DNA of 13,518 nt from positions 1 through 13,518 of the forward strand of contig UQNC01000049.1 in the NCBI GenBank assembly GCA_900542175.1, written 5' to 3'. A program made the position numbers and the translations under genes. Origin of the DNA: an uncultured Collinsella sp. GTDB lineage: Bacteria > Actinomycetota > Coriobacteriia > Coriobacteriales > Coriobacteriaceae. Below the pieces are notes generated by a model, which was given only the letters and a program-made list of their open reading frames with translations, was not told the origin of the DNA and searched no databases. Positions 7,089-13,518 of the stretch are shown in pieces. Numbering within the stretch: position 1 is the first letter of the stretch; every line of letters begins with the position of its first letter.

Positions 7089-7103
7089 ATGAACAATGTT
7101 CAT
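7089..7103. promoter_or_regulatory. TetR autoregulatory operator, ATGAAC-AAT-GTTCAT
   Basis: A 15-bp perfect palindrome centred 23 bases upstream of the tetR start codon, just ahead of its ribosome binding site. TetR-family repressors commonly bind such palindromes in their own promoter. The half-sites are identical to those at 6463-6477 and only the three central bases differ, which supports recognition by one protein. I could not place a convincing -35/-10 pair around it. Confidence 0.75.
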
Positions 7104-7130
7104 TTTGCCACGACGCAACCTTGTGCCAAG

Positions 7131-7157
7131 AAAAAGCCTCGAGAATTTCGAGGCTTT
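7131..7157 (-). terminator. Intrinsic terminator after flavodoxin gene
   Basis: AAGCCTCGA and TCGAGGCTT form a 9-bp stem around a 5-base loop. On the minus strand the stem runs into TTTTT. It lies about 40 bases past the stop of the flavodoxin-like gene and ahead of the tetR promoter, so it separates the two units. The other strand has a shorter T-run and might terminate weakly as well. Confidence 0.85.
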
Positions 7158-7198
7158 CACACTTGTACTATGGAGCGCTCGACACCACGAGCAGCAAG

Positions 7199-7750
7199 CT
7201 ACTCTCCCAGCACGGCCTTCTTGGCCGCCGCCGCCATGTTATCCATATCTTCCTTGGTGGGATGGTCCTTCGCGGCAACCCAGTTGTCGAGCAGCATCTT
7301 AAATCGGGCGTTGTCGGGATCTTGTTCGAGCATTGCCTCATAGCGCTGCTTAACCGCGGGACCCATCTTGCCCTGGCACATCGCCCAGCCCGCAAGCTCG
7401 GCATCCTCGGCCAGATTGGAAGTTACGCGGTCGACAATCTGCTGGTAATAGCTCTGGTCGGCCCCAAAGCCGCAGGTGCCAAACAGGAACACGCGCTTGC
7501 CGTGCAAGGCAGAGAGCAACGCCGCGACCGAAGGCGTGCACGCGCCCTTGTCGCACCAAAAACCGACGAGCACCGTGTCGGCCGCGCAGGCGCCCTGCGC
7601 CTCGAGCGCAACCTGATCTGCATCCGCATCGTCGCTCAACGCCGCGGCATGGACAAACTCAACGCCCGCAGCCTGCAGAGCGCGCTTGATCGCGCCCGAA
7701 ACCATCCTGGTATTACCGCTCTTGCTGTTAACCACCAAAGAGCACGTCAT
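7199..7750 (-). CDS. Flavodoxin-like FMN protein
   Basis: Predicted soluble flavodoxin-fold protein of 183 residues. The N-terminal strand and phosphate loop read SLVVNSKSGNTRMV (residues 4-17), matching the Ser/Thr-Gly-Asn-Thr FMN loop. VLVGFWCDKGAC and FLFGTCGFGADQSY are the later strand-loop elements that flank the isoalloxazine ring. Residues after about 115 (CQGKM, then a charged helical tail) resemble the Flavodoxin_4 type that includes the BilS protein of bilirubin reduction, but no bilR-like reductase is present here. Three cysteines in or near the loops could serve redox or metal roles. Two starts are possible: GTG at 7756 and ATG at 7750. GAGG is four bases from the GTG and ten from the ATG; I chose ATG. 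It forms its own unit with promoter and terminator. Confidence 0.82.
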   Translation of the reverse strand: MTCSLVVNSKSGNTRMVSGAIKRALQAAGVEFVHAAALSDDADADQVALEAQGACAADTVLVGFWCDKGACTPSVAALLSALHGKRVFLFGTCGFGADQSYYQQIVDRVTSNLAEDAELAGWAMCQGKMGPAVKQRYEAMLEQDPDNARFKMLLDNWVAAKDHPTKEDMDNMAAAAKKAVLGE

Positions 7751-7809
7751 AGTCACGTTGCCTCGTTTCCCCCAAAATTAAAGCCACTAATGCAATTTAT
7801 TAGATGAAT

Positions 7810-7837
7810 ATCTTAGTACTAACGTGACAGATGTAAA
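7810..7837 (-). promoter_or_regulatory. Promoter of flavodoxin-like gene
   Basis: On the minus strand TTTACA (7832-7837) and TAAGAT (7810-7815) are separated by 16 bases, close to the sigma-70-type consensus. Transcription would start near 7803, giving a leader of about 50 bases. An inverted repeat, GACAGA (7826-7831) and TCTGTC (7844-7849), brackets the -35 hexamer and could be an operator. Confidence 0.6.
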
Positions 7838-7877
7838 CCACCGTCTGTCGATTGATTAATTTGCCCCACGGGCTTCC

Positions 7878-9737
7878 TCACTGGGCGAATTGGCTGCGGT
7901 AGAGCTCGGCGTAGAAGCCGCCTGCCGCGAGCAGTTCATCGTGCGTGCCGCGCTCGATAATCTCGCCATCGCGCATTACCAGGATGCAATCGGCGTTGCA
8001 AATCGTCGACAGGCGGTGTGCCACGACAAAGCTCGTGCGGCCGGCCATGAGCTCGTCGAATGCCGCCTGCACCTGCAGCTCGGTACGCGTATCGATGCTC
8101 GACGTTGCCTCGTCCAGCAGCAGAATCGCCGGATCGGTGAGCATGACGCGCGCGATGCACAGCAACTGTTTTTGACCCTGGCTAAACGTGCCGCCGTCCT
8201 CGCCGATCACCGTATCGTAGCCGCCTGGCAGCTGCACGATAAACTTGTGCGCATGAGCGCGCTTGGCGGCCTCGACAATCTGCTCGCGCGTGGCATCGGG
8301 GCAACCGTAGGCAATGTTTTCGGCCACCGTGCCCTCGAACAGCCAGGTGTCCTGCAGCACCATGCCAAAGGCGCGGCGCAGGCTCGCACGCGTGTAGTCA
8401 CGCGAGGAGCGACCATCGACCGCGATGCGCCCAGCATCGATATCGTAAAAGCGCAGCAGCAGGTTGATGAGCGTCGTCTTGCCACAGCCCGTGGGTCCGA
8501 CGAGGGCAAAGCGCGTACCGGGCTTGGCATCGATGCAGATATCCTGCAGCAGTTTGCGGTCGGGCACATAGCTAAAGTACACGTGTTCAAAGGTCACCTC
8601 GCCCTGCGGGGCGGCAAGCTCCACGGCATCCGCCGCGTCGGGCTCCTGCTCGCGCGCATCGAGCAACGCGAACATGCGGCGCGCCGAGGCGTACGCGGTC
8701 TGGATTTGCGTGATGACGTTCGTGACCTCGTTGAACGGCTTAGTGTACTGGTTAGCGTAGGACAGGAAGATCTGCACGCCGCCCACCGTGAGCGCCGCAG
8801 GCACGCCCGTGATCACGCCCGCGCAGCCGATCACGGCGACCACGGCGTAGATGATGTTATTGATAAAGCGCGTGCCGGGGTTAGAAAGCGAACCCATAAA
8901 CTGCGCGCGCTCGCCCGCCGTATAGAGCTCGGCGTTGAGGACATCGAAGCGCTGTTGAGCGTGCGGGCCGTAGGCGAAGGCGTCCACGAGCTTTTGCTCG
9001 CCCACGTACTCCTCAATATGACCGCCAAGCTGGCCTTGGATGCGCTGCTGTGCCGTAAAGCTCTTGTTGGAAAGCTTGACGATGGCGCCGGCTGCAAAGA
9101 TGGAAAGCGGCGTGACGAGCACCACCACGAGCGTCATGGCCAGGTTAATGGAGAGCATAAACGCGAGCGTGCCCACGATGGTGATGACGCCGGTAAAGAG
9201 CTGCGTAAAGCCCTGCAGCAGGCCGTCGCCCACTTGGTCGACATCGTTGACCACGCGGCTCATGAGGTCACCGTGGGCATGGCTGTCGATAAAGCTGAGC
9301 GGCATGCGGCTGAGCTTGTCGCTTGCCTCCACGCGCATGTCGCGCACCGTCTCGTAGGACAGGCGGTTGACGCAGTAGCCCTGCAGCCACTGGAAGGCCG
9401 CCGCGCCCACCACGACAATCGCGAGCTTGGTAACGAGCGGCAGCAGCGCGTCAAAGTCCACCTGCCCGGCGGCAACGATGAGGTCGATGCCCTCGCCGAT
9501 AAGGATGGGCGTATAGAGTTGCAAGATCACCGAGATGGCGGCGCTCACAAACGACGCCGTAAACGAAATGCGATGCGGACGGACGTAGCCCAGCAGGCGG
9601 CGAGTTACCGCGCCCACGGGGTAGCGCTCGGGGTCGCCGGGCTGGCGCGGGCCGTCACCCAAGTCGTTGAGGCTATCGTTGCCGGACACGTTGGCCGTCA
9701 TCGTGGCGACCGAGCCGGAAGAAGTATACGGGTTCAT
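7878..9737 (-). CDS. ABC exporter half-transporter, consensus-site subunit
   Basis: Type IV ABC exporter half: an N-terminal six-helix membrane domain (about residues 50-340) fused to an ATPase domain (about 375-619). The Walker A GPTGCGKTT is at 414-422, a canonical Walker B LLLDEATSS has E543 as catalytic base, and the switch His is H574 in AHRLST. The signature motif is FSQGQKQ (518-524) instead of LSGGQ, as in the TM288/BmrD-type partner of heterodimeric exporters. The start codon directly follows the stop of the upstream subunit gene (TAA then ATG), with GGAGGG in the end of that gene, so the two are translationally coupled. Likely substrates are drugs, lipids or peptides; the sequence does not say which. 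A 30-residue polar N-terminus precedes the first helix. No clear terminator follows. Confidence 0.93.
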   Translation of the reverse strand: MNPYTSSGSVATMTANVSGNDSLNDLGDGPRQPGDPERYPVGAVTRRLLGYVRPHRISFTASFVSAAISVILQLYTPILIGEGIDLIVAAGQVDFDALLPLVTKLAIVVVGAAAFQWLQGYCVNRLSYETVRDMRVEASDKLSRMPLSFIDSHAHGDLMSRVVNDVDQVGDGLLQGFTQLFTGVITIVGTLAFMLSINLAMTLVVVLVTPLSIFAAGAIVKLSNKSFTAQQRIQGQLGGHIEEYVGEQKLVDAFAYGPHAQQRFDVLNAELYTAGERAQFMGSLSNPGTRFINNIIYAVVAVIGCAGVITGVPAALTVGGVQIFLSYANQYTKPFNEVTNVITQIQTAYASARRMFALLDAREQEPDAADAVELAAPQGEVTFEHVYFSYVPDRKLLQDICIDAKPGTRFALVGPTGCGKTTLINLLLRFYDIDAGRIAVDGRSSRDYTRASLRRAFGMVLQDTWLFEGTVAENIAYGCPDATREQIVEAAKRAHAHKFIVQLPGGYDTVIGEDGGTFSQGQKQLLCIARVMLTDPAILLLDEATSSIDTRTELQVQAAFDELMAGRTSFVVAHRLSTICNADCILVMRDGEIIERGTHDELLAAGGFYAELYRSQFAQ

Positions 9738-11594
9738 TTAGCAGCCCTCCTTTGCGCAAGTGGATGCGGGGGCAGTCGCGGCGGACGCGGGCGTCGTGCT
9801 CCCCTGCTGGCCCTCGAGCTCCTCACGACGAAGCTGCGACTGACAGATCTCGCGGTAGAGCTGGCAGGTCGCGTACAGCTCATCGTGCGTGCCCAGGCCC
9901 GCGACCGAACCGTGGTCGAGCACGCAGATCATGTCGGCATCGCGCACGGTCGAGACGCGCTGGCTCACGATGACGGTCGTCAGCGGCAGCCCGCCCTCGG
10001 CGGCACCGCGCACGCTGCGCTCGCGAATGGCATGACGAAGCGCCGCGTCGGTCTTAAAGTCGAGCGCCGAGGCGGAGTCGTCCATGATCAATATCTGAGG
10101 CGAACCCACCAAGGCACGTGCGATAGTCAGGCGCTGGCGCTGGCCACCGCTAAAGTTCTTGCCGCCCGCCTCGACCGGGGCATCCAGGCCTTGGGGCTTG
10201 TTGCGCACGAATTCGCTGGCCTGCGCCATATCGAGCGCCGCCCAGAGCTCATCGTCGGTCGCCGCCTCGTCGCGCCAGGTCAGGTTGCTGCGGATAGTAC
10301 CGCTCACGAGCGACGCGCGTTGCGGAACGGTCGCAACCACATGGCGCAGCTGGTCGAGCCGCCAGGCGCGCACATCGGCGCCCATCACGCACACGCTGCC
10401 AGCGCTCGCATCGTACAGGCGCGGGATGAGCGAGACGAGCGTGGACTTGCCGCTGCCCGTACCGCCGATAATGCCGAGCGTTTTGCCCAGCGGCAGCTCC
10501 AGCGTCACATCGCTCACGGCATTTGCCGCGCCCACGCCAAACGAAAAGCTCGCATGGTCAAAGCTCAACGCAGGGACCGGAACAGCGCCACCCGCCAGTT
10601 CGCCCGGCTCGGGCAGTGCGACCGGCTGGTTGCCCTCATCGGTAATGCTCGGCACGCAATTGAGCACCTCGTTGATACGCGACGCACTGGCGCTCGCCTT
10701 GGTAAAGACCACGACCAGGTTGGCAACGTACACGATGGAGGTCAGGGTCTGCGTCATGTAGTTCACAAACGCCATGACCTGACCCTGCGTGAGCTCGCCC
10801 ACGTTGACCTGGATGCCGCCCACCCACAGGATGGCACACACGCCCAGGTTCATCACAAGAAACGTGACGGGGTTGAGAATCGACGAGAGCTTGCCCACCG
10901 CGATGGCAGTATTGGCCTGGTCATCGGCGGCTTGGGCAAAACGCTCGCGCTCGTGGTCTTCGCGCACAAACGCACGGACCACGCGAGCGCCCGAAAGGCC
11001 TTCGCGGCAGATAAGCGCGATGCGGTCGAGCTTTGCCTGCAGCTGCTTGTAGTACGGAATGCAGCGTGCCATGACAAACCAAAACACCAGGCCGATGGCG
11101 GGCGTGCAAATCAAGAAAATCACGCCAAGCTTAAGGTCGATGGCAAGGGCCGCGACCATGGAGCCCACCGCCAGGAAAGGCCAGCGGATGAGCATGCGCA
11201 CGCCCAGCGCCACGGCGAGCTGAACCTGGTTGACGTCGTTGGTAATGCGCGTGATGAGTGACGGCGTGCCGAAGCGGTCGAGTTCGGCATAGCTCAGCTT
11301 GTTGATGTGCTGGTAGAGCGCACCACGGATATCGGTACCCATGCCCTGCGAGGTGAGCGCGGCCATCTTTTGGCAGACAAGCGTAAACGAGATGCCGATC
11401 ACGGCCATGGCGCCAAGCACCATACCGTAGTGGACGACGGCGTTCACGTCGTGTGCGCCGATACCCTTATCAATCATCTGGGCAATCACCAGCGGCGTCA
11501 GCAGGTCAAAGATCACTTCGATCAGCTTGCACGCAGGACCAATCACCATATAGCGGCGAAACTTACCGCCAAAACGCCTGAGCAGCTCAATCAT
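9738..11594 (-). CDS. ABC exporter half-transporter, degenerate-site subunit
   Basis: First gene of the exporter pair, 618 residues, membrane domain then ATPase. Walker A GGTGSGKST is at 377-385 and the signature FSGGQRQR at 481-488 is canonical. The Walker B reads ILIMDDSAS, placing Asp (D506) where the catalytic Glu should be, and the switch His is replaced by Gln (Q545 in SQRVST). The same two changes mark the TM287/BmrC subunit in known heterodimers, so its own ATP site should hydrolyse poorly or not at all. A tail rich in Ala, Thr and Ser (about 590-618) is unusual. Start: the ATG at 11594 has GGGAG nine bases upstream; the ATG at 11627 lacks one and lies about five bases from the predicted transcription start. 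Confidence 0.93.
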   Translation of the reverse strand: MIELLRRFGGKFRRYMVIGPACKLIEVIFDLLTPLVIAQMIDKGIGAHDVNAVVHYGMVLGAMAVIGISFTLVCQKMAALTSQGMGTDIRGALYQHINKLSYAELDRFGTPSLITRITNDVNQVQLAVALGVRMLIRWPFLAVGSMVAALAIDLKLGVIFLICTPAIGLVFWFVMARCIPYYKQLQAKLDRIALICREGLSGARVVRAFVREDHERERFAQAADDQANTAIAVGKLSSILNPVTFLVMNLGVCAILWVGGIQVNVGELTQGQVMAFVNYMTQTLTSIVYVANLVVVFTKASASASRINEVLNCVPSITDEGNQPVALPEPGELAGGAVPVPALSFDHASFSFGVGAANAVSDVTLELPLGKTLGIIGGTGSGKSTLVSLIPRLYDASAGSVCVMGADVRAWRLDQLRHVVATVPQRASLVSGTIRSNLTWRDEAATDDELWAALDMAQASEFVRNKPQGLDAPVEAGGKNFSGGQRQRLTIARALVGSPQILIMDDSASALDFKTDAALRHAIRERSVRGAAEGGLPLTTVIVSQRVSTVRDADMICVLDHGSVAGLGTHDELYATCQLYREICQSQLRREELEGQQGSTTPASAATAPASTCAKEGC

Positions 11595-11638
11595 GTATAG
11601 GCGCTCCCTATCATCATCCACATTCAATTCGAACCATG

Positions 11639-11668
11639 ATAGTACGGTGAGCCCAAAAGAAGCGTAAA
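11639..11668 (-). promoter_or_regulatory. Promoter of ABC exporter operon
   Basis: On the minus strand TTTACG (11663-11668) and TACTAT (11639-11644) are 18 bases apart. Transcription would start near 11632. The site is back to back with the promoter of the surface-protein gene about 85 bases away. No TetR-type palindrome is seen here. Confidence 0.5.
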
Positions 11669-11748
11669 CAACTCGTCATTTCTAATGGGATTCGGTTTCC
11701 AGAGAAGCGGAGAGGTGCGCATGCCCGGTCAGCGGCGCGCCAATCGCT

Positions 11749-11757
11749 TGGTATACT
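11749..11757 (+). promoter_or_regulatory. Extended -10 promoter of surface-protein gene
   Basis: TG-G-TATACT is an extended -10 element 50 bases upstream of the ATG at 11808. No good -35 is visible, as is common for extended -10 promoters. The start would be near 11764. Confidence 0.5.
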
Positions 11758-11807
11758 TACAGTAGTGCTACCAGCCGAGCCGCCGACCCTTGAAATGAGG
11801 TGCCGAG

Positions 11808-12777
11808 ATGAACGACATTCTCGCAAGAAGAGCAAGACGAGCAACTGTGGGCATCGCCCTTTCCGCGGCACTTGTCGCGGGAATCGCCCCCCGCAACGGC
11901 GATCGCGGCAGAAACCAGCTCCCCCACCGGTGCAGTTGCCTTGCAGACGGAAGATGCGGCCACCGCAAAAGAAAGAGCGTATGCAGCCATGCAGGAAGCG
12001 CTCAAAAACCTCGAGGCCGCAAAAGACGCCGCAAGTCTTGAGAAACTTGCGGTAATCGATGATGACATTGCCGCTTTTCAAGAGATCTACGACATGGTGG
12101 TGACGGAAGCCGCCAAACGGAGGGAGCGCCTTCCCGCCATGCAAGCGAACGTCGATGCAGCCCAAGCCAAATACAATGAGGCCCACAACCGGACAAGCGG
12201 CCTTCAGGCAGAATTAAATAAGGCAATCGACGACGGAGCTTCTAACGAAACTATTAAGCAGTTGCGAAGTGAGATCATGTCGGCAGAAAGGCGAGAAAAA
12301 TCTTGTGAAGATGATCTTCACCACTGCCAACGCCGGCTCGAAAGCCAGAAAAAACAGGTTCAGTATTTCGAAAGTGAGGCAGAGGAAGCCAAAGCCCACA
12401 TCGATGAGGACATAGCCAAGCGAAATGCACTCCTCGGCGATTTGGAAAAGGCGCAAGCGGCCTATGACGATGCCTGCAAGGCATACGAAGAGGCGAAAGC
12501 CGCGGCAGATAAGGCCACCTCGCCCGAGATAACGAAACCCGCCGAGACGACAAAACCCTCCAGCTCAGCGCAACCGGCCGAGACGGCGCAGCCCGCCAGC
12601 TCGCCCGCGACCGGCAAAGACGCTCCATCGAGCTCCACCAAGCAAGCAGATACGACCACCGGCAAGCTCGCAAACACAGGCGACACAGCGCCGAGCGCAA
12701 TCACACTCGCAGGAATCGCCGCCGCAGGACTCGGAATAACCGCCACAGCCACACGCCGCATCAAGAACTCAAAATAG
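11808..12777 (+). pseudogene. Coiled-coil surface protein with LANTG sorting signal, frameshifted
   Basis: The gene starts at ATG 11808 with GAGG eight bases upstream. The first 26 residues are a signal peptide (RRARR then VGIALSAALVAG). In this frame translation then goes into nonsense and stops at 12041. The rest of the protein is open in another frame to 12777. Removing one C from the six-C run at 11887-11892 joins them as ...AGIAPATAIAAETSS, a natural signal-peptidase region, giving 322 residues. The body (about 48-236) is a long charged coiled coil rich in Ala, Glu and Lys. A Pro/Ser/Thr/Ala stalk follows (237-283), then LANTG (287-291), a hydrophobic stretch and RRIKNSK: a sortase signal with Ala at the usual Pro. 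Either a truncated gene, an off-phase of a switching gene, or a sequencing error. The function of the coiled coil is unknown. Confidence 0.8.
11887..11892 (+). other. Six-C tract at frameshift point
   Basis: The run CCCCCC lies at the signal-peptide cleavage region of the surface-protein gene. With five C the full 322-residue protein is encoded; with the six present it is not. Short homopolymers at the start of surface-protein genes are a known form of slipped-strand phase variation, but six bases is short for an efficient switch. Confidence 0.7.
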
Positions 12778-12820
12778 CCGCCAGCGGTTATTGTCTTCGC
12801 CAATCCATAAGCCCATAGAC

Positions 12821-12866
12821 AAAGAGGCCCGTTTCCCCAACCAAAACCAGGGAAACGGGCCTCTTT
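12821..12866. terminator. Strong hairpin after surface-protein gene
   Basis: A perfect 17-bp stem (arms 12821-12837 and 12850-12866) with a 12-base loop. The stem starts with AAAG and ends with CTTT, so it presents a short U-run on either strand. It lies 44 bases past the stop at 12777 and is the likely terminator of that gene. Confidence 0.8.
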
Positions 12867-13120
12867 ACTTGTAAAAACAAATGGTAATGCCACCATCTCT
12901 TGAAGCACATCGCCACCGCGCTCCAAACAACGCCAACGAGCAGCATTCCTTAAGGGATAGATTTAATTTAGGCTAACGCGCCTTTACGGGTGATTTTTGG
13001 ACGAAGTGGTCCCGGTGCCGGCGGGCTGTTTGGTAGTCGAGCGATCCCGCAGGCAAAGCCGAGGACCAGCGAGACACCAAACAGCCCGCCGGCACCGGGA
13101 CCGCATCGCGGCACCAAAAA
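12867..13120. other. Gene-free spacer between surface-protein gene and ffs
   Basis: Bases 12867-13007 hold nothing I can name; there is an AT-rich patch near 12960. The long palindrome at 13008-13102 fills the rest. Short open frames on both strands are by-products of the palindrome and the SRP RNA. Confidence 0.6.
13008..13102. repeat. Perfect 27-bp inverted repeat with structured 41-base interior
   Basis: Arms at 13008-13034 and 13076-13102 are exact reverse complements (arm starts GGTCCCGGTGCCGG). The interior can fold on in short steps: GTC/GAC, a GA opposite GA mismatch pair, GC/GC, a small internal loop, UCC/GGA, another internal loop, then GGC-AAA-GCC. The architecture resembles the 5935-6338 elements but the sequence differs, so it is a second family. 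It lies 13 bases past the U-tract of the SRP RNA gene. Confidence 0.85.
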
Positions 13121-13240
13121 AGCGCCCGTGCGCTCGATGGATTCGGATGCCCGACAGAGGCTCCTTATGGCTGCTTCCTTCCGGACCTGACCAGATTCGG
13201 AACATGTCGTCATCCGAACCCATCGAACGCGCTAGGCGCT
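13121..13240 (-). ncRNA. ffs: Small signal recognition particle RNA (4.5S type)
   Basis: RNA component of the signal recognition particle, which binds Ffh and targets membrane proteins to the SecYEG translocon. On the minus strand the apical domain GGTCAGGTCCGGAAGGAAG followed by CAGCC is present (13169-13192 on the plus strand), including the GGAA tetraloop and the asymmetric loop bound by the Ffh M domain. Flanking segments pair over the whole length: AGCGCC with GGGCGCU at the ends, then GCGUUCGAUGGGUUCGGAUG with its near complement. About 120 bases, with no Alu domain. Six U (13116-13121) at the 3' end of the closing stem give termination or the mature end. Confidence 0.95.
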
Positions 13241-13246
13241 CGGTAT

Positions 13247-13275
13247 ATCTTACCCGCTCCCGCCCGATGGGGCAA
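13247..13275 (-). promoter_or_regulatory. Promoter of ffs
   Basis: On the minus strand TTGCCC (13270-13275) and TAAGAT (13247-13252) are 17 bases apart, and six bases separate the -10 from the first paired base of the RNA at 13240. Spacing is ideal for a sigma-70-type promoter and fixes the 5' end of the SRP RNA. Confidence 0.75.
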
Positions 13276-13283
13276 GACAGCTA

Positions 13284-13367
13284 ATTTGGGACGGGGCTTT
13301 TTTGACTACTTTTTGACTGGTGGGGCATCAGGGTGGCGAAAGTAGTCAAGGAGGCCCCGTCCTAAAT
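13284..13367 (+). repeat. 29-bp hairpin with G-U wobbles on plus strand
   Basis: Arms 13284-13312 and 13339-13367 are complementary at 25 of 29 positions. The other four (13288, 13298, 13300, 13301) are all G-U pairs on the plus strand and would be A-C mismatches on the minus strand. The loop (13313-13338) begins with TTGACTGG, which repeats the TTGACTA of the arm. The arm contains TTTTTT at 13298-13303. It lies just upstream of the ffs promoter and no gene follows within the window. Confidence 0.75.
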
Positions 13368-13518
13368 AGACTGATCTGGTGCTGTGCCACGAAAAGGGCC
13401 CATCTACTACGTTTAGGTCGCAGGGGTCGACCATAGCCGGCTTTTTCGAAAATCGACAAGCTGTCTACCTGCACTGATAATTGTTCTCGGGGGAAGCGGG
13501 CACTGCGGGGCGCGGCAA
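13368..13518. other. Right edge, no gene recognised
   Basis: A 42-codon frame on the minus strand (13434 to 13306) has an ATG but no ribosome binding site and ends inside the hairpin arm. No RNA gene or promoter is evident. The last 30 bases are very GC-rich. Confidence 0.5.

Noticed and set aside
7864..7874. GCCC-CAC-GGGC as terminator of the ABC operon
   Set aside because: The stem is only four base pairs and no T-run follows on the minus strand.
7890..11261. A 1123-codon open frame on the plus strand, antisense to both ABC genes
   Set aside because: It runs across the junction of two clear ABC subunit genes with all motifs on the other strand. It is rich in His, Arg and Ala with no domain, as expected of the complement of GC-biased codons.
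12968..13284. Open frames on both strands over the palindrome and SRP RNA
   Set aside because: Near-identical Gly/Pro-rich peptides on the two strands are a by-product of the palindrome, and the rest is the ffs RNA gene.
13306..13434. A 42-codon minus-strand frame at the right edge starting MVDPCDLNVV
   Set aside because: It has no ribosome binding site and its last third and stop lie in the 13284-13367 hairpin. It could be revisited if the peptide proves conserved.

Overview
The window is chromosomal DNA from a high-GC Gram-positive bacterium. The most likely source is a gut actinobacterium of the class Coriobacteriia (Collinsella-like). This is an inference from the strong GC bias in third codon positions, the lipoteichoic-acid-synthase-type enzyme, a sortase-anchored surface protein, and many long GC-rich intergenic hairpins. 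No species-level marker was tested. There are nine protein-coding genes and one RNA gene. There is no tRNA, rRNA, CRISPR array, transposase gene or prophage.

Layout. (1) 102-2360, minus: a Kup-type potassium transporter followed by a 56-residue single-pass membrane protein. (2) 2518-3387, minus: an FMN nitroreductase; a 16-bp perfect hairpin separates its end from kup. (3) 3602-5902, plus: a membrane-anchored LtaS-type phosphoglycerol transferase. (4) 5903-6515: 613 bases with no convincing gene, filled with related structured palindromes, two near-complete in opposite orientation, one half copy and one solitary core hairpin. (5) 6516-7073, minus: a TetR-family repressor. The 15-bp palindrome ATGAACnnnGTTCAT lies just upstream of its start, and a second copy lies beyond its terminator, in front of what looks like the stump of a lost target gene. 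(6) 7199-7750, minus: a flavodoxin-like protein with its own promoter and terminator. (7) 7878-11594, minus: two abutting half-transporter genes that together make a heterodimeric ABC exporter with one degenerate ATP site. (8) 11808-12777, plus: a coiled-coil surface protein with a LANTG sorting signal. Its signal peptide is out of frame with its body at a run of six C. (9) 13121-13240, minus: the small SRP RNA (ffs), with promoter and U-tract, flanked on both sides by long hairpins of two further types.

How the parts relate. The genes do not form one pathway. They are short transcription units for envelope and redox housekeeping: K+ uptake, polymer synthesis, drug or lipid export, surface display, flavin redox and SRP targeting. 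The most distinctive content is non-coding. The 5935-6403 elements keep their inner core while their outer stems differ in sequence yet stay self-complementary, the reverse of a MITE. The 13284-13367 hairpin has four imperfect pairs, and all four are G-U wobbles only if the plus strand is the RNA. These point to structured-RNA families or template-switch-maintained palindromes.
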